Source: Castanea sativa (lineage: Eukaryota > Streptophyta > Magnoliopsida > Fagales > Fagaceae). Taken from it: a stretch of 64,000 nt of DNA. A model generated the notes under the pieces. It was not told the origin of the DNA. It ran no database searches and saw nothing but the letters and a program-made list of their open reading frames with translations. The stretch covers positions 39,743,335 through 39,807,334 of the forward strand of contig NC_134018.1 of assembly GCF_040712315.1 (NCBI RefSeq). Reading direction: 5' to 3'. Both the position numbers and the translations under genes were made by a program. This document shows positions 34,926 to 46,139 of this stretch, piece by piece; the stretch's first letter is position 1; every line of letters begins with the position of its first letter.

Positions 34926-35639
34926 GATTTATAGGTATGACAGGAATGTAACAATATTAATAATTGCAATAGATAAATATTTATAACATGTAAAATTTAA
35001 TTAACACGTACAATATTTGCTCTACATAATTTATTTGTAAACTTATTCTACATAGATCATGTAACAAATGTGAATTAAGTTGAAGTGTCAAAGAAATAAC
35101 CTTTTACTTCAAGAGGCAAAATAATGGTAACTTCTTTTCTGAGTTTGGCTAGAACGTCATTCTGATAACGTGTTATAAAATAAAAGAGAAAAAAAGAAGA
35201 AGAAAAGGAAGTAGTAATTGCAAGAAATATAGCTAAAGGAGAATATGGCTTTTTTCTATTAAGTGGTAATCCACTTTACTTTTTTATTGCAGGAATTACA
35301 GCAACTTTTCTGCTGAAGGTTATATATTGCCTTTCTTTACAATCATGCCCAAATTTATAGACTCTTGCATGCGGTTGATTTTAACTTTCTTACTGAACCT
35401 TGTGGGATATAATTGGATCAATTTGGTGGCAAAAAGGGCTGAGTTTTTACCGAGACAAAGCTGGACATGGCAAGTGTACACAACAAGGTCCACCTAGCCC
35501 ATGTAGTATAGCTGTCAATTACATAAATTTTCAACAGATATCAATTTCTTTTTTCACTTCTTTTATTTTATCCTAAAATCAATAACTACTATATTAAAGA
35601 AATTTAAAATCCTATCTCAACCAAAAATTCTATTACGAA

Positions 35640-36300
35640 CAATTTCAAAAAAATTTCAAAAAATTAAATTTTAATATTCATCATCAAAATCATATTTTTA
35701 AAGTACCATTGTGATGACATTTGACTATTAATTGATTTTCTAATATTTTGACACATAAATTTTGGTAGTTGTATAAATTTACACATCATTTTTTTATTAA
35801 TTTATTTATAATGTCAAAATGAGAATTTTAAACCAACAATCACTCAAATTTTTTTTTAGAGTTTTAAACTAACTATTACTCAATAATATGGAGAGTTTTA
35901 AATTGACTATTACTGTGTAACATTGAGAGTTTTAAATCAAATACTATTCAACAACATGGAGAGTTTTAAACTAAACCAAAGATGTTTGACTATTAGTTAA
36001 CCTTCTAATATTTTGCCAAATAAGTTTTGGTAGTCCAATAATTTTGCACATCAATTTTTTTATTAATTTATTTGTTATGTAAAAAGGAGATTTTCAAACT
36101 GACTACTACTCCGCAAATTGATGAGATTTAAACCAACTACTATTTTTTTTTTTGTTGAGAAACAAACACACACACACAAGGAAGAAGGAAATTGGTTCTA
36201 ACACAAATGCATACCACAAACTCCACTAAAAAATTATGGTAACTTTTAAGGGAGAGTGGAGAAAATTTTAAATTAGGGAAGAGTTTTAAACCAAACTAAC
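35640..36300. repeat. Diverged tandem duplication, about 265-bp unit
   Basis: GACTATTAATTGATTTTCTAATATTTTG...ATTTTTTTATTAATTTATTT (about 35722-35818) recurs at about 35987-36080. Short GAGAGTTTTAAA phrases repeat in between (35890, 35927, 35960). Non-coding. Confidence 0.65.
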
Positions 36301-37609
36301 CTACTACATACTCTATATATACAACACCACTCAAAAACCCTTTATTCTATTTACCCTATGTTAATGGTCATTTTCGCGACAAATTTTATGGTTTGAAAGA
36401 AATGACTAAGCCCAATTGCTTAGCGGGTTTGACTAATGAATCTTATCAATATATTCTGCTTTGTTGCACGGCCCAAGCCCATGTGAATGGTTGGAGAATT
36501 GAGTAGGAATGATTTCAGTGGGTGTGGACTAGTTCCCATTGGACTCTTTACGCAAGCCTAGCCCGTATGTGCCATGAAGTGGGCTAGGGATGTTGGGGAC
36601 ATTTAGGGCCCATGAAGGATGTCCAATGCCAGAAGTTTCTACCCCAGATTTGGTTCTATGCTCTAAGTGACTGTTCCCTTAATTTTCAGCTCAGCTCCAT
36701 TTTTCCACACCAAGGCACAACTGACTCTAAGAAAAAAGGTTGAACAGCCTAGCCCACTCAGCCACCCAAATGCAGTTTTCCAAGGGCTACAAAGACCAAA
36801 GACAGCAGCTACGAAGAAAGACAACTTTGTTTCCAAAATCATGCAAAAAGCAACCAAACCTTGTCCTAAGCATAAAACATAATACACCAAGTCATAGAAA
36901 TAGGATACACCAAGTCATAGAAATAGCATCTGAAAGGTCCAAGGCCTTCCTCCCAACTAAAAAACTAGTCACAAGCATCCCCTAAAGCTTGCTATAAATA
37001 TGCATCACCAGCCCACAAGAAAGGAACAACGTTTTCCTTACAAAAACCCAAAACTTTGACACAACAGCCCAGTCAGCTACCCAGTGTATGGACGATTTGA
37101 AGGCCTAGAGGTGAAAATACTGATATAGGGGAATTCTCCCTCCCTTGCTCAGGACCTCCCTCAATTTCTTCCTCTCGATGACTACGGGTTGAAATTTTTG
37201 ACTTATGAATATATAGTTTCTGCACTTTCTTGTGTTTTCATTTTTTGTGTTGGTTTCTCTTTCCATAAAGCACCATTAGCCTTGTGTACCTCACATTGTG
37301 AATTTTGGGCTTGGCTCTCCAAATAATTAACGAATTTAACGAACCCAAAGGGAGTTTTTGGGCTCATTTCTGCAAAATTGACCTTTGTCGCAAAATGTCC
37401 CCAACATTTTGGCGACTCCACTAGGGAGTCAAGCAGCTAAGGAAGGAGAAACCATGCCTCCCAAGTCAAAAAACTAACTTACATCCCACACCATTGCTCC
37501 ATCTCAAGGGGTAGCCGCTGACGCTTCCTCTTTGAGGGAAACACGTCTTGAGGAGGAGGTTGAACAAGCCCCTCTGCAAATGAAGGAATTATTTGAAATG
37601 ATGTGAGGC

Positions 37610-38575
37610 ATGCAGTGGAACCATGACAACCTCGCTCAAGCTATCCAGCACATTGAAGAATCCAACAAGGCTCGCGATAAGGAAAATCCATGGCGAGAGG
37701 AGCTCAAGCTCAAAAAAGGTCAAAATAAAAAGGTGGTGGATAATAATGAAAAGATGAGGCAAGACAAAGCTAGTGATGCTCTTGATGCTAATAATGATTC
37801 TCAATATGTCACGCTTGCTGACGTAGCAAAGCTCATTGAGAAGGAACAAGCAAAAGTCTCCAAAGTGCCAAGGCAATTCGTTCGCCAACCTCCTTACCTG
37901 TCTAAGCTGTTGCACAAACCATATCCCCGAAATTATGAAGTTCCCACATTTTCACTCTATGATGGACGACAAGGAAATGCTCTTGAGCATGTAAGCAAGT
38001 TCATAGATACTATTTGCCTATATGCTAGTGATTTGGAGTTACGCCTTCACGAGTTTTCCAAGTCGCTTTCTAACAAGGCTTACTCATGGTACATCATGAT
38101 CCTAGCTGGATCGACCAAGTTGTGGGAGGACAGGGTGGAGTGCTTCTGTGGGAAGTATTACCAAAAGCAAGAAGAGGTCACATTGATTGGGTTGCGCAAC
38201 ACTAAGCAAAGGACTGGTGAAGATTTACTCGATTATATACGGCGATTCCAAGATATAGCCCTCAAATGCCATGTGAAGTACTAGGAGCATGAATTGGTTG
38301 AAATTTACATTGATAATATGTTTTCTGAGTACAAAATTCACCTTGAGAATTTGGAGATCAAGCAATTTGCTCCGCTACTTCAAAAGGCCCACAAAACCCA
38401 GCATCTTGGAAGACAAATGAGAGATCTTGGAAAACAAGTGAGCGGTCAAAGACTAATAAGAGGAATGCTCCCCAAGCGCTCTTGGTGGCTGCCAATGAGC
38501 CCGCTAGCAAGAAGAAGTTCGAGAAAGGCAAGGCAGTTGAAGAATATCCGCCCATATTATGAACGTTAGAGGAAT
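37610..38575 (+). pseudogene. Gypsy gag (retrotransposon capsid)
   Basis: 37610-38284 is a gag domain (YEVPTFSLYDGRQGNALEHV, WYIMILAGSTKLWEDRVECF, DLLDYIRRFQDIALKCH). An in-frame TAG at 38282 breaks it before EHELVEIYIDNM, and the frame continues to about 38569. Downstream sequence encodes gag-pol linker peptides in shifting frames. Confidence 0.85.
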
Positions 38576-39131
38576 TGAGTATCATCCTTGATCAGTGGAT
38601 CGCAAACGGAGTGGTAAAACTGTACAAGATTGATAGAGAGCCGACCGAGGAAGACAAGAGAACCACAGATATGTTCATCACCCAAATGTGAAATTTCGCT
38701 ACATACGAAGGTTGTTTCATGAGAAATTGGTAGACGACATTCTCAAAGTAGGCCGTGGTGCTCAAGGTGTACAAAGAAATCCTTAGCCTCAGCATGATAG
38801 GGGAAATGGGATAGTTGCTGTAGTCATACATGCTAGCAATGAAGAAGAGGATCCCATGATATCTGCAACACTTACTCCAGTCGCCATTAAAACATTTCAA
38901 AGAAGTCCCATATTTCATTTGCTATTCAACCAATTGGGATTAACCCCCTAGGCTAGAATGATAGCAACAGAAGCTATAGTCGGCATTGCATCCTCATCTG
39001 GATCCCATTGTTTTACAGTAGAAGCTCACACAAGTTGAGCCTTTCTAGAGACGACCAACGCGGTCACCTTCACCGATGAGGACATAGAAGTCCAATACCT
39101 CGTTCATAAGAGGCCATTATATGTCCTAGCA

Positions 39132-39440
39132 ATGGTAAATGAAGTTCATGTTAGGAGAGCCCTCGTGGACACCGGCTCATCCCTCAATATTATTCCATTA
39201 AGTACTTTTGTCGCAGTAGGCATTTCCCAAAAAAAAAAAAAAATACAAGGATTGCTAATGGAGATTACCAGATTCAGAGGAGGATGCAAGCATACCATTG
39301 GACACATTCAGTTAGTACTAAAGGTCGGACCACTCGTGGGGCTCACCAAGTTCCATGTGCTCTATTTGTCAGTGTATTACCATGTGTTATTAGGAAGGCC
39401 ATGGACGGCCTATGATGCTCCTAGAAGTGAGAAGATTTAG
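39132..39440 (+). pseudogene. Gypsy aspartic protease
   Basis: ALVDTGSSLNIIPLSTF holds the catalytic DTG; LGRPW is the conserved C-terminal strand. A run of 13 A (about 39230-39242) lies inside and a stop follows at 39438. The protease processes the gag-pol polyprotein. Confidence 0.85.
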
Positions 39441-39515
39441 CTGCCTGATGAGCGCATCGGTTATCATTTATGAAGGTGCGCGGGGCCTAAATGCGCCAAG
39501 CGAGAGGGCCTTGGA

Positions 39516-40735
39516 TTGACAGAGGGTGGTTGTCCTACCTCCTGCTGCCTGTTAGAAGAAACATTTGATCCAACTAAAAAAGAAGCGATATTGCAAGAAA
39601 TTTTGACCCTACCTAAGCTGTTGCCAATCAATGAGGAACTTGAAATAGTCAATTTGGGCGATGATCATAACATGGAGCTACCTATCTCCATTAATCCCTT
39701 GCTCACACCACTAGACAAAAAGGAGTTAGTGTCTTTGCTTAAAGAGTATCGCGTTGTGTTCACATGGCAGTACGAAGAAATGCCGGGTCTAGATCCTGGA
39801 ATGGTGACTGATGCTCTTAATATTGAACCTGAGGCTAAACCAGTGGTGCAGCCAAGGAGGGTTTTCCATCTCGACATTGAAGCTCAAATTGTTCAAGAGG
39901 TTAAGAAGTTGTTAGTAGGAAGTTGTTAGTAGCAGGGTTTATCAAGCTTATTGAACACCCACAGTGGTTCTCAAACATAGTTTCCGTGAAGAAAAAGAAT
40001 GAAAAGATAAGATGTTGTGTCGACTTTCGAGACCTAAACAAGGTCTGTCCTCTCCCTAATATGGACCTGCTTATTGACTCAGCCGCGGGTCATGAGATGT
40101 TCTCCTTTATGGATGGTTTTAGTGGCTACAATCAAATCAAAATGGCACCAAGAGACGCAGCAAAGATCGTATACCGTACTCCTATCGAAAATTTCTATTA
40201 CACCATGATGCCATTCGGGCTTAAGAATGCGGGTGCCAAGTATCAAAGAGCTATGACCACTATCTTCCACGACATGATGCATTGATATCTCGAGGACTAC
40301 ATCGACGAGATACTCATAAAGTCTAAAACTAGAGAAAGTCATATGAGAATCATCTAGAAAGTCTTTGAGAGATGTCGTTGTTACAAACTGCGCATGAATC
40401 CTTTGAAGTGCGCATTTGGGGTGACAGCTGAAAAATTTCTAGGATTCCTTGTTCATCAAAAGGGAATCGATGTGGACCTATTGAAAGTGAAAGCCATAGT
40501 CACAGTGAAACCCCCAACATCAGTCAAAGAGTTGAAGTCCTTCATAGGAAAGCTCTCTTACATTTGGAGATTCATACCAGGGCTAGCGGCAACGATCGCC
40601 CTATTCACCCCATTATTGAAGAAAGGCGTGAAGTTTCAATGGAGCAATAAGCACCAGTTAGCATTTCGAAAATTGCAAGAGACGATGACCAACCTACCTA
40701 CTGTGAAGTCACCAATGCCAGGCGTGCTACTGTGA
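39516..40735 (+). pseudogene. Gypsy reverse transcriptase
   Basis: 39516-39929 gives the N-terminal approach (FTWQYEEMPGLDP, VQPRRVFH). A 14-bp tandem duplication (AAGTTGTTAGTAGG at 39906-39919, repeated at 39920-39933) shifts the frame. 39923-40285 has CVDFRDLNKVCP, FMDGFSGYNQIKM (catalytic Asp) and MMPFGLKNAGA. A stop precedes YLEDYIDEIL, where the second Asp of the YVDD box reads Glu. 40394-40735 is the thumb/connection region. Confidence 0.87.
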
Positions 40736-41067
40736 CTTATCTTGCCTCAAATGACAAGGTTGTTAGGGCTCTAATCGCGCAAAAGGGTGAAGATGGTACT
40801 AAGCAGCCAATATACTACGTGAGTAGAGCCCTTAGAGACGCAAAAACGCGTTACCCAAGAGCTAAACACACTTGTCTATCTTTGATATATGTAGCGCAAA
40901 AACTACGACATTATCTCTTAGCCCATGCGATGCAGTTAATGAAAAAGTCCAATCCGATAAGGACGCTCTTGCAAAGGCCCATTCTCTCGGGTAGGCTGGC
41001 ACAATGGTTACTCCAACTCTCCGAATATGATATAGTGTTTGTCATGCCAAGGGCAGTTAAGGGTTAG
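40732..41067 (+). pseudogene. Gypsy RNase H (retroviral type)
   Basis: VVRALIAQKGEDGTKQPIYYVSRAL, then YP-A-HTCLSLIYVAQKLRHYL, is the RNase H domain following RT in Ty3/gypsy elements. It degrades RNA in the RNA-DNA hybrid. It is cut by a stop at 41065. Confidence 0.82.
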
Positions 41068-41118
41068 GCAATAACGGAGCTTCTAGCCCAATTCCCCAGA
41101 GAAGACATCTCGCAAATC

Positions 41119-41724
41119 ATGGATGAAGTGCTTGGAGAAGTCGCAGAGGTGGCATGCCTAGAGGAGAATAAATGTTTGTGGAAGATGACATTTGACGAAT
41201 CTTCCATTTCCACTGGCGGAGGGGCTAGTATTGTCCTAGCTAATGGGGGAAACGAGGCCATATCCATGTCTTTCAAGTTAGACTTTCTTTTCTCTAATAA
41301 TGCAGCGGAATACGAAGCATTTCTTACTGGCTTAGCGATAGCACGAGAAATGAGAATCAAGAGGCTCAAGGTGCGGTGAGACTCAAATCTTGTGGTGAGT
41401 CAAGCAAGGGGTGATTTCTCTCTCAAAGAGCACTCACTGGCCCTGTATCGAGCAATGGCTAAGAGGTTGGAGGATCACTTTAACGAATTGACCATAGAAC
41501 ACATGCAAAGATCGGACAACTGCCATGTCGATGCCTTAGCCACGCTTGGGTCTAAAATCATATTCGAAGGGGAAAGCACCAAAGCTACCATCCTCAAAAG
41601 AAGTGTCCCTATTACACTACTTTTGCAAGAGGAGTTTAAAAATAGGACCACAGGAGCTAAAGATTGGCGAGCACCTTTGAGAGATGCCTTATTGGAACGC
41701 CGAATAGAAATTGATGCCAAATAG
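41119..41724 (+). pseudogene. Second RNase H (plant/archaeal type) of the gypsy element
   Basis: MTFDESS, NNAAEYEAFLTGLAIA, (stop) DSNLVVSQ and CHVDALATLG place the D-E-D-D residues of an RVT_3-type RNase H. A second RNase H after the retroviral one is known for the Tat clade of Ty3/gypsy. A TGA at about 41377 splits it. The C-terminal half is tandemly duplicated immediately downstream. Confidence 0.83.
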
Positions 41725-42197
41725 CTCTGAGACTATACGCTTGTTGCTAGCGAGCTTTAGTGGAGGTTACCTGAAGGAGTGTTAGCAAGGTGTGTAAATT
41801 TGGAAGAAGTAGTGAAGAGGTTGAGCAATGGCTAAGAGGTTGGAGGATCACTTTAACAAACTGACCATAGAACACATGCAAAGATCGGACAATCGCCATG
41901 TCGATGCCTTAGCCACGCTTGGGTCCAAAATCATGTTCGAAGGAGAAAGCACCAAAGTTACCATCCTCAAAAGAAGTGTCCCTATTACACTACTTTTGCA
42001 AGAGGAGTTTAAAAATAGGACCAAAAGAGCTAAAGATTGGCGAGCACCTTTGAGTGATGCCTAATTGGAACGACGAATAGAAATTGATGCGAAACAGGTC
42101 TGAGACTATACGCTTGTTGCTGGCGAGCTTTATCGGAGGTTACCTGGAGGAGTGTTAGCAAGGTGTGTAAATTTAGAAGAAGCAGTGAAGAAGTTGA
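41454..42197 (+). repeat. 372-bp tandem duplication inside gypsy pol
   Basis: Unit 1 (about 41454-41825) and unit 2 (about 41826-42197) both begin GCAATGGCTAAGAGGTTGGA and run through the end of the second RNase H and LARCVNLEEAVK/LARCVNLEEAVKK. By eye they differ at a few percent of positions. Confidence 0.87.
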
Positions 42198-42555
42198 GCG
42201 AAGTCCATGAGAGGACCTGCTGTGTCGAGAACAAAATCCCCCTCTATTGACGCCTCCAACGCTTGGGTTATTTTTGGCTTGATATGAAGACCTAAGCAAG
42301 CGAGGTGCAAAGCCATTGCCCAACATGCCAACATGTGTTTGATAAGGCAGAATCATATGCTATCTTCCAGATGGCTGATTGGAGAACACCATTTCTGGAA
42401 TGCATCTTGGAAGGAGTCCTACCTACTAACAAGAAGGAGGCTTATTACCTCAAGAAGCTAGCTAGGCGCTATTTTGTTGAAAGGGGGATTTTGTTTCGTA
42501 AAGGATATAATGGTGAGCCACTAAGATGTTTGGGCCTTGTGAAAATTCTGTGAAG
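42198..42555 (+). pseudogene. Gypsy integrase zinc-finger relic
   Basis: Reads LSEVHERTC, RLQRLGYFWLDMK and SHCPTCQH (the H-H-C-C zinc-binding N-terminus), then DWRTPFLECILEGVLP and YYLKKLARRYFVERGILFRK. No catalytic DDE core, GPF loop or chromodomain follows before the 3' LTR, only about 45 bp to the polypurine tract. Confidence 0.68.
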
Positions 42556-43814
42556 CTTACACGTATACTGCAAGCACCACTCGTGTGAGGGGGGCTAATG
42601 TTAATGGTAATTTTTGCGACAAATTTTATGGTTTCGAAAGAAATGACTAAGTCCAATTGCTTAGCGGGTCCGACTAATGAATCTTATCAATGAATTCAGC
42701 TTTGTTGCATGGCCTAAGCCCATGCAAATGGTTGGGAAATTGAGTAGGAATAATTTCAGTGGGTGTGGGCTAGTACCCATTGGACTCTTTACGTAGGCCT
42801 AGCCCATATGTGCCACGAAGTGGGCTAAGGACGCTTGGGGCATTTAAGGCCCATGAAGGAGGTCCAGTGGCAGAAGTTTCTACCCCAGATTTGGCTTTAT
42901 GCTCTAAGTGACTGTGCCCCTAATTTTCAACTCAGCTTCATGTTTCCACACCAAGGCACAACTGACTCTAAGAAAAAATGCTGAACAGCCTAGCCCACTC
43001 AGCCATCCAAATGTAGTTTTCCAAGGGCTACAAAGACTAGAGGCATCAACTATGAAGAAAGACAACTTTGTTTCCAAAATCATGCAAAAAACAACCAAAC
43101 CTTTCCCTAAGCATAAAACATAATACACCAATTCAAAGATATAGCATCTGAAAGGTCCAAGGCCTTCCTCCCAACTAAAAAACTGGTCACAAGCATCCCC
43201 TAAAGCTTGCTATAAATATGCATCACTAGCCCACAAGAAAGGAACAATGTTTTCCCTACAAACCCAAAATTTTGACACAACAGCCCAATCAGCTACCCAG
43301 TGTATGGACAATTTGAAGGCCTGGAGGTGAAAATACTGATATAGGGGAACTCTCCCTCTCTTGCTCGGGACCTCCCTCAATTTCTTCCTCTCGGTGACTG
43401 CAGGCTTAAATTTCTGACTTATGAAGTTTCTGCACTTTCTTGTGTTTTCATTTTTTGTGTTGGTTTCTTTTTCCATAAAGCACCATTAGCCTTTGTGTAC
43501 CTCACATTGCGAATTTTGGGCTTGGCTTTCCAAATAACTAACGAATTTAACGAACCTAAGGGGAGTTTTTGGGCTCATTTTTGCAAAATTGGCCTTTGTC
43601 ACAAAATGTCCCTGATACCCTCTTTCTATCGTTTCTACTTTTTTATTTGGGAAAAATACCCATATAACCCCTGGACTTTTTTATTGGCTAATTCACTCCA
43701 TAAACTATACACATCTGCTCAATCAATACCTCTATTAATTTGGTGTTAAAAAAGTAACAAAATAAAAGCATGTGAGATGCACAGATTTAAAAATTAGCAA
43801 ACTCAATTTCATTA

Positions 43815-44935
43815 ATTTGAAACCAATGGAAATAAGAGAAAGCTAGGTTTGAGCACTGTACTGGTGGATCCACACTAGCTGTCTTTGAGTGAAACTGTGG
43901 ATTTGTCAAGCTTGATTAACAGTGAATATTGGTAGTTTTGAGTAGTTGAACCTACATGTGAAGAAGATTGCTGCATCCGCACAGCCTTGAGACATTCCTA
44001 CCTTCCATTGATATACGCTGACTAGGTTGTCTCTCAATTGAGTTTGGTGGCCTTTGCTTTGGTGCACTCTGTGAACGGGATTTAGTCTTTGAGGATTCTA
44101 TATTAGCCATGTAATTTGGGAATAATGGTGTACAAAAAATTTTCATAAAAGAAGAATCACACGATCACAAAATAGTGTAACAAACTTTGATGTCTCCAAG
44201 TTGGATGTGTGATTGGATGTATTTGGGTTTTGATTTGGAGTTGAGGGCCGTTGGCTTGATCTTGAACTATTGAAGGAAAATCTCTACTTTGATTTGAAGA
44301 AGTAGAAATAAGCCTTGATTTTGAGGGAGCAAGGGTGTTCTTTTGGACTTAGAGATGACTCTCTATTTTGATAGAGTGTCAGTAGGGTTTTTCACTCTAA
44401 GTTTCTCCCCTTTTCTCATATGAGAATCCCCTATTTATAGGCAACTCAATAGTATTTAATTTGGAATTTTTTCTCAGCATTTATTGAGAATTAATTATGA
44501 ATTTAATTTGGTTTTTCATTTAATAAGAACTTTCCATATAAGACTTTTCTTCTAACATTGCCATATGGCTTTCTTCATTTGACATCGCCACGTGGCTTGA
44601 ACACGTGTCATTTATATGTGAGTCATGGTAACTAAAAGACTTGGCATATGGCTGATTTCATTTGCTGATTGTCCGTTGTTGATATGTCATCAAATGCAAA
44701 CTAATTTGACCACAAGTATTTGATCATGATCAATCAAACGACTGTAAATACATCATAATATTTTGATGTCTACAAATGGACAGTCACATGGCACAGTTTC
44801 TGTATAATTTGGCCTGGGAAATGCAAAAGAAAATCTTGTTGGATCAGGTTGGGACACAGCAGAGTAGTACTGATCTACTTTGTGCTGCGCTGAATGAATA
44901 GTCATCAAAATGATCGTTGCATGCTTTATTCTGAT
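43815..44935 (-). pseudogene. IQD (IQ-domain) protein C-terminal exon fragment
   Basis: Minus-strand pieces: 44935-44780 reads DDYSFSAAQ, (shift) QYYSAVSQPDPTRFSFAFPR and PNYTETVPCD. After the LTR, 44146-43815 reads LFPNYMANIESSKTKSRSQS, APKQRP, RISMEGRN, (shift) RMQQSSSHVGSTTQNYQY and KLDKSTVSLKDS, then a stop where Glu is usual, and CGSTSTV. This is the DUF4005 tail of plant IQD calmodulin-binding scaffold proteins. The IQ motifs and 5' exons are absent. Two frameshifts, one stop and a 599-bp insertion make it non-functional. Confidence 0.82.
44176..44774 (-). mobile_element. Solo LTR (599 bp) inside the IQD fragment
   Basis: Begins TGTAACAAACTTTGATGTCT and ends TTTTGATGTCTACA, so the termini are inverted copies. 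Flanks AATAG (44171-44175) and AATGG (44775-44779) are a target duplication with one change. CCTATAAATAGGG on the minus strand (about 44430-44442) is a TATA box that orients it. It cuts the IQD reading frame between CDCP and the LFPNYMAN segment. Confidence 0.8.
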
Positions 44936-44955
44936 AGTTTTTTAACGCCAAACTA

Positions 44956-44957
<2 letters not shown>

Positions 44958-44994
<37 letters not shown>
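44958..44994. repeat. (TA)n microsatellite
   Basis: TA run inside the Pack-MULE-like element, near its right arm. Confidence 0.9.
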
Positions 44995-45000
<6 letters not shown>

Positions 45001-45091
45001 GAGTAAATTGACAAATAAAAAGGTTTAAAGAATATTTTGGCCAGTAATTAAAAGTTTAGAGGGGTGTATAGGCATTTTCCCCTTTTTATTT

Positions 45092-45410
45092 CTACAACCC
45101 CTTGTTCTTAAGCCTCAAGGAATATTTTACACGATTAAATGAATTTTCTCTTTCATAGTTATTTTAATAGTTCGTAGTTGTGTATTACAAAGTCAGAGAA
45201 TATTTATCCCTTGAAAATTACATGGATCTCAGTAGATATTCAATATTATGCACGAGTTTTTGTTTTATTTCTTTAGTTAGTATTGTTCCTATAAAATGTA
45301 ATAGAAACGAGGAGACCATTGTTTTGCTTAAGAATACTCAATACCACTTCTTTTGTCTTTCCCATTATAAACGGTGACATTGAACAAATAAATTCCTATT
45401 ACCTTTTCAT

Positions 45411-45461
<51 letters not shown>

Positions 45462-46139
45462 GATTATCCACCTTTTTTTAAAATTGATTATCCACCTCTA
45501 ATTTGTAATTAAGCATTGCACTGGCATAAACTAATTTTATAATTTATAGTGCTATTTGTAAGCCCTTGCGATACACAGATTAATAAACAAAATTATATGT
45601 GAATAAAGAAAAAAATTTATTACTATCATCAAAACTATCATAATAATTAGTGGCCACTTGGAATTTCAAAAAAGTTCAGTTAAAATAAATTATCTATCTT
45701 AACAATTAATGAGGCACATATTAAAAACACATTAATTTTATAGGGTTCGGCTTAGGTCTAGTGTCCAGTGATATTGGACCTATTGGGATTATGACACATT
45801 TATTTTTAGACACGTATCATCATTCGATCGGATCCGGTGCATTAAAACATTGGACCCAAACCTCTCGCAATTTTATAACATATATTGAGCTCAAAATGGA
45901 GAGCAACAAAGTAAGCACGGTGTAGAAAGAAAAAAAAAATTGTTTGTTACGTTGTGGGACGTATAGAGTATAGACATTACATTTTATTATTGGGTGTCAA
46001 ATGGGTGGGTTTGGGGTAGGCATAATTGAGTTGGGTATATAAAACTTATTTACCCATTAAAATCTATTTAACTAATTGCTTCTAACCCAAATCCAACCCA
46101 ACCCAACCCAATTATTATGAGTAAACCCCAACCCACCCA
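45092..46139. other. No gene recognised
   Basis: AT-rich DNA with a (TA)n tract at 45416-45456. At 45990-46110 GGGTGGGTTTGGGG and AACCCAACCCAACCC form a loose inverted pair before the minisatellite. Confidence 0.5.

Larger units (their letters stand above)
29012..35536 (-). mobile_element. Ty1/copia retrotransposon with both LTRs, degenerate
   Basis: LTRs at 29012-29394 (3' LTR, 383 bp, enlarged by a poly-T run) and 35171-35536 (5' LTR, 366 bp) share long blocks such as TGGGATATAATTGGATCAAT and have TG...CA ends. GATAT flanks both sides (29007-29011, 35537-35541). On the minus strand, bases just inside the 5' LTR (TTATCAGAA) resemble an initiator-Met tRNA primer site, and AAGGAAGAG abuts the 3' LTR as a polypurine tract. 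Domain order gag-PR-INT-RT-RNase H is copia. Many stops; inactive. Confidence 0.93.
36359..43617 (+). mobile_element. Ty3/gypsy retrotransposon, Tat-like, lacking integrase core
   Basis: LTRs at 36359-37406 (1048 bp) and 42599-43617 (1019 bp) start TGTTAATGGT and end AACA in the left copy, GATA in the right. Flanks CCCTA (36354-36358) and CCCTC (43618-43622) are a target duplication with one change. TGGCGACTCCACTAGGGA (37410-37427) is the primer-site region; GTGTGAGGGGGG (42583-42594) is the polypurine tract. Coding order is gag, protease, RT, RNase H, second RNase H, and an integrase zinc-finger relic. The integrase catalytic core is absent and all ORFs are broken. Confidence 0.9.
43649..45082. 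mobile_element. Pack-MULE-like element carrying an IQD gene fragment
   Basis: Ends GGGAAAAATACCCATATAAC (43649) and, reverse complement at the right, GGGGAAAATGCCTATACACC form inverted repeats with a diverged extension to about 55 bp. They are flanked by a perfect 9-bp duplication TTTTTATTT (43640-43648 and 45083-45091), the Mutator signature. There is no transposase. The interior holds an IQD exon fragment in two pieces, a solo LTR between them and a (TA)n tract. Without the LTR the element is about 830 bp. Confidence 0.82.

Noticed and set aside
36663..36890. Similar ORFs in both gypsy LTRs (36663-36985 and 42904-43123) as conserved small proteins
   Set aside because: They are equivalent positions of the two LTRs; similarity reflects LTR identity, not coding constraint.
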